Source: a virus
Virus record (IMG/VR): IMGVR_UViG_3300048030_000536
Location: 1 to 30,967 of that record
Direction: 5' to 3' (one strand)
DNA length: 30,967 nucleotides
In this document: positions 25,526 through 30,967 of the stretch, one piece after another
Layout of the letters: each line of letters starts with the position of its first letter
Numbering within the stretch: position 1 is the stretch's first letter
Notes under the pieces: generated by a model
Database searches by the model: none
What the model was told of the DNA's origin: nothing
What the model saw: the letters and a program-made list of their open reading frames with translations, nothing else
Made by a program: the position numbers and the translations under genes

Positions 25526-27396
25526 TGGCTTGGGAAACAGGAAAACAGTTATCTAGAAAAAGCGAAGAAGACTTCAATGAAAAGCTTTTAAAAATTGAAG
25601 GTTTTTTAGAAGAGAAGGAAGCTAAGCTTTTACTTTATCAATTCCTAAGAGAAAACATTACGTTTACTGCAGATTTAGTTAGTGGAGTCAAATTATTCCC
25701 TTTTCAGCATATGGCGATCAAGGCTATGTTTGAAACTGATTATTTTATGGGAGTATGGTCTCGGGGAATGAGTAAATCATTTACTACTGCAATATATGCT
25801 TATCTCGACGCGATATTAAATCAAGGTGTTGAGATTGGTATACTTTCTAAATCTTTTCGCCAAGCGAAAATGATATTTAAGAAAATTGAAGATATTGCAT
25901 CGAAGCCTGGCGCTACATATTTGTCTCAATGCATAACTCATAAATCAAAAAGCAATGATGAGTGGTTGCTTGAAATTGGTTCTAGCCGCATAAGAGCTCT
26001 GCCGCTTGGTGATGGTGAAAAACTACGGGGTTTTCGTTTCCATAGAATTATTATCGACGAGTTTGCTCTTATGCCTGAAAGAATTTATAATGAGGTTATT
26101 ATACCTTTCCTTAGTGTTGTTGAAAATCCGACACAAAGAGAAGAGTTGTATAATTTAGAGACAGATTTGATAGATAAGGGGGAGATGACTGAAGATGACA
26201 GGCATATCTGGCCAAATAATAAATTGATCGCATTATCTTCTGCAAGTTATAAGTTTGAATATATGTATAAAGCATACGAACAATTTGAAGAGCTTATTAT
26301 GAAGGGGGGAGATAAGCATTCTGATGCGCATAGGATCATTATGCAATTCAGTTACGACTGCGCTCCAAAACAGCTATATGATAAAAATTTGATAGAGCAA
26401 GCGAAGTCTACAATGAGCCAAAGTCAATTCGACAGAGAGTTTGGTTCTATATTTACAGATGACAGTAGCGGATATTTTAAAACTTCTAAAATGGCAGCAT
26501 GCACTTTGCAAGATGGAGAGAGACCTAATGTTGAAGTTTGTGGAGAAGTCGGAGAAAAGTATATACTGGCATTTGATCCGAGTTGGGCAGAGAGTGAGAG
26601 TAGTGACGACTTTGCAATGATGGTATTAAAATTAAATGACGATAAAAAAATTGGCACTGTAGTTCATAGCTATGCATTATCTGGAACAAACTTAAAACAA
26701 CATATATTTTATTTTTATTATTTACTAACTCATTTTAATATTGTATCTATTGTGGGAGATTATAATGGAGGAGTTCAGTTTATAAATGCATGCAATGAAA
26801 GTAGTTTATTTAAAAAGAATAAAATTAACATTGGATGTTTGAATACTAATTTTGATGATCTTGAACATTATCAACAAAAGCTTCTTGAAGGTAAAAGAGA
26901 ATATAATCTTGAAACAAGGCATATTTGTTATTTAAGAAAGCCAACAAGCCAGTGGATAAGATTAGCTAATGAATTACTTCAAGCTAATTTTGATCACAGA
27001 AGGATATATTTTGCATCTCGCGCAATCGACGATTCATATAACGAGCAAAGAAAAAAGAAAATACCAATACAAGATTTAAAATTTTTAAGAACTTCACAAA
27101 GTTTAGAAAGGCAGACTAACGCTGCAAAGATGATTGATTTCGTAGAACATCAATTTGATATGATTAATTTAATTAAAGCTCAGTGCGCTTTAATTCAGAT
27201 AACTACTTCAGCGGGAGGAACTCAAACCTTCGATCTACCTCCGAATTTAAAAAGGCAGACTGGCCCAGAAAAAGCAAGAAAAGATTCATATTCTGCATTA
27301 GTCCTTGGAAATTGGATGATTAAATTATATTATGATATGATGAATGTTCAAGTAAAAAATGTAAATTATACCTTTACTCCCATGTTTATAAACTGA
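25525..27396 (+). CDS. terL: Terminase large subunit
   Basis: A 623-aa DNA-packaging motor. ATPase: Walker A-like SRGMSKS (residues 79-85), Walker B IIIDEF (175-180, Asp178, Glu179). Nuclease: LAFDPSWAE with Asp351, IVGDYNGG with Asp412, and Asp587 in KDSYSALV; together they give the RNase-H-type acidic triad of TerL. Length fits the T4 gp17-type class. It starts on TAATG after the ERCC4-type nuclease gene. The next gene is the prohead protease; no portal gene follows, contrary to the usual terL-portal-protease order. Confidence 0.93.
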   Translation: MAWETGKQLSRKSEEDFNEKLLKIEGFLEEKEAKLLLYQFLRENITFTADLVSGVKLFPFQHMAIKAMFETDYFMGVWSRGMSKSFTTAIYAYLDAILNQGVEIGILSKSFRQAKMIFKKIEDIASKPGATYLSQCITHKSKSNDEWLLEIGSSRIRALPLGDGEKLRGFRFHRIIIDEFALMPERIYNEVIIPFLSVVENPTQREELYNLETDLIDKGEMTEDDRHIWPNNKLIALSSASYKFEYMYKAYEQFEELIMKGGDKHSDAHRIIMQFSYDCAPKQLYDKNLIEQAKSTMSQSQFDREFGSIFTDDSSGYFKTSKMAACTLQDGERPNVEVCGEVGEKYILAFDPSWAESESSDDFAMMVLKLNDDKKIGTVVHSYALSGTNLKQHIFYFYYLLTHFNIVSIVGDYNGGVQFINACNESSLFKKNKINIGCLNTNFDDLEHYQQKLLEGKREYNLETRHICYLRKPTSQWIRLANELLQANFDHRRIYFASRAIDDSYNEQRKKKIPIQDLKFLRTSQSLERQTNAAKMIDFVEHQFDMINLIKAQCALIQITTSAGGTQTFDLPPNLKRQTGPEKARKDSYSALVLGNWMIKLYYDMMNVQVKNVNYTFTPMFIN

Positions 27397-27412
27397 GTGT
27401 AACACTTTGCAA
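27397..27412 (+). promoter_or_regulatory. Late-type GTGTA promoter for 27413-29023
   Basis: AGTGTAACACTTTGCAA, then the ATG; G at -16. It overlaps the TerL stop region and heads the capsid operon. Confidence 0.5.
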
Positions 27413-29023
27413 ATGTCATTACCATATAAATATACAACAACATTCGATAATGTTATTATTGCTTCTAATGAGTTAGAACATTCTAATATTAGTGAGGCAT
27501 CGCTTGAGTCATTAAGACCTTTAATTCCAAAAAATATAAATCTTGAAAGAAACATTGATTTATTAGGGGTGGCTTTTAATGCAGCGGTGGTAAATAAATT
27601 TAATAAAAATGGAGACGGGATAGACAGCGAAACCGCAGTATCGGTTAAAGACTATTTCGTTCACAAACCAACGAACATAGAACACGATAGAGATAAAATC
27701 GTAGGGCATATTGTTTCTGCCGGTTTTTCTAGATATGGAGATTCTTCAGAATTAATGAATGACGATGAAGCTTTAATCGAAGATAAGGCTTATAATATAG
27801 CTCTTGCGGCAGTAGTTTATCGAACAGCCAGTAAAGAATTTGCAGACTTAGTTGAAAATTCTACAGATGAATCTAGCGATTATTTCCAGACTGTTTCTGC
27901 TAGCTGGGAAGTTGGGTTTAATGATTATGTAATATCTGTAGGTGGGGATGATTTATATGAATCTTCTATTATATCTGATCCAGATGAAGTCAAGGCTTAC
28001 TCTCCATATTTAAAATCTTTAGGAGGAAAAGGAATGCTGCAAGATGGCAGAAAGGTAAACCGATTGATTGTGGGAGATATTTATCCGCTAGGAATAGGTT
28101 TCACTTCTAACCCAGCTGCAGACGTAAAAGGTTTAGTTGCTGAAAACCGCAAAACCCAAGAGGAGAAGCCCAATAGAAACGAACCAATTGATAAGATCAT
28201 TATTAAAAGCAAAAAAATTTCCCATTCTTCTGAAGAAAATGTACTAAACAAAGAACCCAATAATAATACTATTATGGATAAAGATCAAATAATTAACGAA
28301 TTCCGAGCAGCTTTAGATGAAAAGCTTGGCAACCAAGATTTCTCTGAAGAAAGCGTCGCTAGCATTTCCAAAGTGTTTATCGAAGCTATTCGCGAGAAAG
28401 GCGAGCAGTATGTCGCCGATCTTGAAAAAGCTAAAGCTGAAAAAGAAGAGGCTGTTCAGGCTCAAAATTCTCTTCAAGAAAAAATGAATGAAGTAGAGAA
28501 TCAACTTAACGCAACCAAAGAAAAACTTTCCGCTCTTGAAGAAGAAAATTCTGCCAGAGAGGCAGAAGTAAGATTCAATGCAAGAATGGAAGCTCTTAAT
28601 GAAGTTTACGAACTTGACGAAGAGGATTCTAAAATTGTTGCATCTGAGCTTTCGGATCTCGACTCAACAGATGATAGCTTTGCAGCTTATCAAGAAAAAT
28701 TGGCTAAAATTTGGAAGCATAAGAATAAAGAAGTTATCGCTGCCGAACAAAAAGCTTTTGAAGATAAAGTAGCTCAAGAAGTTCAAAAAAGACTTTCTGA
28801 AGCTCAAGCTGATACAGAAGAAACTTCAGAAGAGGTTGTTGAAGTATCTGAGGCGTCAAGCACTGAAGAAACTGACGAAACCGATGAGGTTTCTGAGGCT
28901 TTGGAAAATCTTGAAGTTGAAGAAGCTGCAGTTATAAACAATAATGAAAGTTCATCCGAAGGCGATTCTCTTAAAGAACGTTTCGCAAAAACTTTTAAAC
29001 AATCAGTAAAAATTTCATACTAA
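27413..29023 (+). CDS. Prohead protease fused to scaffold
   Basis: 536 aa. I chose the ATG at 27413 over a TTG two codons upstream. Residues 1-240 are a prohead serine-protease-type domain (LLGVAFNAAVVNKFNKNGDG; HKPTNIEHDRDKIVGHIVSA; FQTVSASWEVG); His91 and Ser162 or Ser164 are candidate catalytic residues. A linker (about 240-287) leads to a long acidic coiled coil (about 290-480; EKAKAEKEEAVQAQNSLQEK) and Glu/Ser-rich tail with a basic KQSVKISY end, typical of scaffold. It probably guides assembly and then processes the capsid. Codon use becomes more GC-rich from about 28274. Confidence 0.85.
   Translation: MSLPYKYTTTFDNVIIASNELEHSNISEASLESLRPLIPKNINLERNIDLLGVAFNAAVVNKFNKNGDGIDSETAVSVKDYFVHKPTNIEHDRDKIVGHIVSAGFSRYGDSSELMNDDEALIEDKAYNIALAAVVYRTASKEFADLVENSTDESSDYFQTVSASWEVGFNDYVISVGGDDLYESSIISDPDEVKAYSPYLKSLGGKGMLQDGRKVNRLIVGDIYPLGIGFTSNPAADVKGLVAENRKTQEEKPNRNEPIDKIIIKSKKISHSSEENVLNKEPNNNTIMDKDQIINEFRAALDEKLGNQDFSEESVASISKVFIEAIREKGEQYVADLEKAKAEKEEAVQAQNSLQEKMNEVENQLNATKEKLSALEEENSAREAEVRFNARMEALNEVYELDEEDSKIVASELSDLDSTDDSFAAYQEKLAKIWKHKNKEVIAAEQKAFEDKVAQEVQKRLSEAQADTEETSEEVVEVSEASSTEETDETDEVSEALENLEVEEAAVINNNESSSEGDSLKERFAKTFKQSVKISY
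28274..29023 (+). CDS. Possible separately initiated scaffold protein (nested)
   Basis: An in-frame ATG at residue 288 of the protease-scaffold gene (MDKDQIINEFRAALDEKL) stands exactly where the scaffold-like part begins; it would give 249 aa. Lambda C/Nu3 is the known precedent for a nested scaffold. No strong Shine-Dalgarno site precedes it, so it is only a candidate. Confidence 0.3.
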   Translation: MDKDQIINEFRAALDEKLGNQDFSEESVASISKVFIEAIREKGEQYVADLEKAKAEKEEAVQAQNSLQEKMNEVENQLNATKEKLSALEEENSAREAEVRFNARMEALNEVYELDEEDSKIVASELSDLDSTDDSFAAYQEKLAKIWKHKNKEVIAAEQKAFEDKVAQEVQKRLSEAQADTEETSEEVVEVSEASSTEETDETDEVSEALENLEVEEAAVINNNESSSEGDSLKERFAKTFKQSVKISY

Positions 29024-29041
29024 TACAGAAAGAAAAAAATT

Positions 29042-29662
29042 ATGGCAAAAAGAATACTACCATACCGAGACTACAGTGAACATGACGTTGTCAATTTGTT
29101 CGCCCTCAATGTTAGCGGCAAAACTCTTTCGAGTTTTGTTTCTGGCGGAACTGGCGACTTTGACTCTGGCGTTGTTGTTTCTGTAAGCGCGGGAGCTCTA
29201 CCTGGTGAGGTTTCCGAATTGCGTGCATCAACACCTGATAATCTTCGTGATTATTTAGGCGCTAGTTTTGATGGAGCGCATATTGGATTCAACGGATACC
29301 CCGCTAATACAGGTATGACTGTTGCTCCTGCTGCTGCTGGCGGTCGTGGACTTGGAATCACTCTTCGTGAGACCTTGGCTTTCGACGAGAATGGAGAAAA
29401 ATTACTCTATTATAAACAAAAACTTGACGAAGCTCAAGCAGTTCTTCCAGGTCAAACAGTTCCTGTTCTGACTCGAGGATTAGTTCTTCTTGCTGCTAGC
29501 GCAATTGACGGAGCTCCATCTGTTGGAGACGATCTTGAGATTAAATCTGGCGGTAAATTAGGAACACAAGGTTCTGGCACAGCAGTAGGTTCTGTAATCG
29601 CTGTCGGCGAAGAAAGCGATGATTCATCTGCAAAGAAATATCTCTGCAAAGTCAGCTTCTAA
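29042..29662 (+). CDS. Head decoration-like / structural protein
   Basis: A 206-aa protein, MAKRILPYRDYSEHDVVNLF and onward, Gly/Ala/Ser/Val-rich with many short strands (GVVVSVSAGALPGEV; TVPVLTRGLVLLA; GTAVGSVIAVGEE). Small beta-rich proteins starting with ILPY...DVVNLFAL between scaffold and MCP genes are, as I recall, capsid-associated or decoration proteins in related phages. GC-rich codons for this genome suggest high expression. 18 nt after the scaffold gene; RNA start not visible, so co-transcribed. Confidence 0.7.
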   Translation: MAKRILPYRDYSEHDVVNLFALNVSGKTLSSFVSGGTGDFDSGVVVSVSAGALPGEVSELRASTPDNLRDYLGASFDGAHIGFNGYPANTGMTVAPAAAGGRGLGITLRETLAFDENGEKLLYYKQKLDEAQAVLPGQTVPVLTRGLVLLAASAIDGAPSVGDDLEIKSGGKLGTQGSGTAVGSVIAVGEESDDSSAKKYLCKVSF

Positions 29663-29680
29663 GAAAGGAATTAAAAAATA

Positions 29681-30799
29681 ATGAAAATTACTTTAGAAAG
29701 AACACCCGAGCAAGTCGAGCTTATCAAAGCTATGGCTTCGAAAAACAGAGACGTTGCTTACGAAGCTCAAACTGCTTTGGCTGAATTTATTGGTCCAGTC
29801 TTGGCAGAAGTTGTTAATGCAGCTCCTACAGTGAGTAATATGTTTACCTCTCTTCAGTTCAATAGTGATGAAAGCCCAAGTATTCCCTTGGATCTCTATC
29901 ACGACATCACTGATGAAGACTATATTCAAGTTTGGAGTCAATCAGTCGCTGGCGGACTTCCTACTAATCAAGTTGCACCTTCACAAAGCGAGCTTAAGTT
30001 CACAACTTATACTCTCGATAGTGCGTTGAGTTTCGATAAGCGTTATGCTTCCCGCTCAAGACTTGATGTTGTTAGTAAAACATTTACTCGTATGGCGCAA
30101 GAAGTCCTTCTTAAACAAGAAAAAACTTCTGCAACCATGATAATGACTGCATTAGCAAACGCCGAAACAAACGGAGAGAAACATGTTATCCGTTCTGCTC
30201 AAGCAAACCGTTTCTTGCTTTCAGATCTTAATAAGCTTTTCACAAAAGCGAAAAGAATTAATACTGCATGGACCGGAGGAACTCCTGCTGATCGCCGCGG
30301 ACGCGGAATTACAGATCTTCTTGTTTCTCCTGAAATCGTAGAAGAAATTCGTGGCTTAGCTTACAATCCGATCAACACTAAAGGTGAAAACACTGATATT
30401 GCTGGAACAGACAGCATGCGTGATGCCATCTTTAATAGCGCTGGTATTCCTGAATTCTATGGCGTATCTATCCAAGAGTATAATGAAATGGGTGATGGTC
30501 AAAAATGGAATACTACATTCGACGTTGCTGCAGATAACACTTCTTATGATGACCACTATGCTGTTGCGGCAAGTAAATCAACATTTGATGGTGCTTCTGA
30601 GCAAGTTCTTGTTGGTGTAGACCTTAGTCGTGAATCTATGATTCGTGCAGTCGCTACAGATTCCGAGTCCGGAGACGAGTTTTCTCTCGTAGCCGACGAT
30701 CAATTCGTAACTCGTCAGTCTAAGATTGGTTATTATGGTTCTCTTGAAGAAGGCCGTATGATCATCGATGATCGCGTGTTGCTTGGTCTTATCGTTTAA
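29681..30799 (+). CDS. Major capsid protein
   Basis: 372 aa. Position after protease-scaffold and decoration genes, size, high-expression codon use and the strong terminator behind it identify the MCP. An N-terminal helical arm (EQVELIKAMASKNRDVAYEA) is followed by the body with strand/helix mixture (LDSALSFDKRYASRSRLDVV; RGRGITDLLVSPEIVEEIRG) as in HK97-fold capsids. AAAGGA about 12 nt before the ATG is the probable ribosome-binding site. HK97 fold is inferred from the phage class, not from a sequence match. Confidence 0.85.
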   Translation: MKITLERTPEQVELIKAMASKNRDVAYEAQTALAEFIGPVLAEVVNAAPTVSNMFTSLQFNSDESPSIPLDLYHDITDEDYIQVWSQSVAGGLPTNQVAPSQSELKFTTYTLDSALSFDKRYASRSRLDVVSKTFTRMAQEVLLKQEKTSATMIMTALANAETNGEKHVIRSAQANRFLLSDLNKLFTKAKRINTAWTGGTPADRRGRGITDLLVSPEIVEEIRGLAYNPINTKGENTDIAGTDSMRDAIFNSAGIPEFYGVSIQEYNEMGDGQKWNTTFDVAADNTSYDDHYAVAASKSTFDGASEQVLVGVDLSRESMIRAVATDSESGDEFSLVADDQFVTRQSKIGYYGSLEEGRMIIDDRVLLGLIV

Positions 30800-30828
30800 T
30801 TTTAACTAAAATTACCGTTTTATAAAAG

Positions 30829-30858
30829 TCCACCTCAGGCAACTGGGGTGGATTTTTT
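30829..30858 (+). terminator. Strong intrinsic terminator after the MCP
   Basis: 10-bp stem TCCACCTCAG/CTGGGGTGGA (one T-G wobble) with a GCAA tetraloop, then TTTTTTAT. Typical of terminators behind capsid genes. Confidence 0.9.
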
Positions 30859-30880
30859 ATTTAATTTATTTATAATAAAT

Positions 30881-30890
30881 GTGTATTAAT
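30881..30890 (+). promoter_or_regulatory. Late-type GTGTA motif for 30914 onward
   Basis: TGTGTATTAATAC, directly after the MCP terminator. The ATG is 33 nt downstream with AAAGGT between, so this transcript would have a leader. Confidence 0.5.
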
Positions 30891-30913
30891 ACATAAAGGT
30901 AAAAGGTAAAATT

Positions 30914-30967
30914 ATGGCAAATAAAAAAACAACATCGAGCAAGTCTAGCGCTTCTAAAAAAACGAAG
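30914..30967 (+). CDS. Start of a gene cut by the window end
   Basis: The first 18 codons give MANKKTTSSKSSASKKTK, a Lys/Ser/Thr-rich basic start. The ribosome-binding site AAAGGT is about 8-10 nt upstream. Too short to identify; probably another structural gene with a disordered basic N-terminus. Confidence 0.55.
   Translation, partial: MANKKTTSSKSSASKKTK

Noticed and set aside
29452-29649. Antisense ORFs inside the capsid and other late genes
   Set aside because: They mirror codon bias of the strongly coded + strand genes and have no ribosome-binding sites.
1-30967. tRNA, rRNA, insertion sequences, integrase
   Set aside because: None recognised on reading either strand; a tRNAscan-type run would be needed to exclude a degenerate tRNA.

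Overview
The window is a contiguous piece of an AT-rich tailed-phage genome (Caudoviricetes), either free phage or prophage. The evidence is a packaging and head module (large terminase, prohead protease-scaffold, head decoration-like protein, major capsid protein), three tail-fibre proteins with C-terminal S74 chaperone domains, PhoH, a phage-type sigma factor and dense small genes. No integrase, rRNA, tRNA, CRISPR array or insertion sequence was recognised. The host is not given. A signal-peptide metallopeptidase (18163-19653) ends in a Trp/Tyr-rich tail that I associate with secreted proteins of Verrucomicrobiota; this is a weak pointer only.

Layout. (1) 1-6074, + strand: early-type small genes in five blocks. 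(2) 6199-10309, - strand: early-type small genes in five blocks, convergent on region 1. (3) 10310-10626: non-coding switch region. (4) 10627-30967, mostly + strand: late genes in the order phoH, repeat protein, three S74 fibres, three short fibre-like paralogues, metallopeptidase, an antitoxin-like domain and a lipoprotein hydrolase on the - strand, membrane and lipoprotein genes, a zinc-ribbon/AT-hook protein, sigma factor, a TerS-like candidate, beta-helix protein, ERCC4-type nuclease, TerL, protease-scaffold, decoration protein, MCP.

The most striking feature is the regulatory architecture. Ten copies (E1-E10) of a G/C-core stem-loop element punctuate the early region and bracket every block. 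They resemble in concept the mobile promoter-early-stem-loop cassettes described for T4-type phages, but with a different sequence. Most early transcripts appear to start on the A of the ATG: sigma70-like boxes (TTGACT or TTGCAA, 16-17 bp, a TATAAT-like box) are followed by 5-8 nt, usually exactly 6, and then the start codon. These would be leaderless mRNAs. Several unrelated proteins also share the same first 9-12 coding bases (ATGATTAAGACA, or ATGACAGA). Downstream genes of a block rely on Shine-Dalgarno sites or ATGA/TAATG coupling.

The late region uses another signal, GTGTA followed by an AT-rich stretch, usually 14 nt before the ATG. I found ten copies, on both strands. The sigma-like protein at 22157-22900 is the obvious candidate to read it. 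One late-region gene, the metallopeptidase, instead has a perfect early-type leaderless promoter, so it looks like an independently expressed cargo gene.
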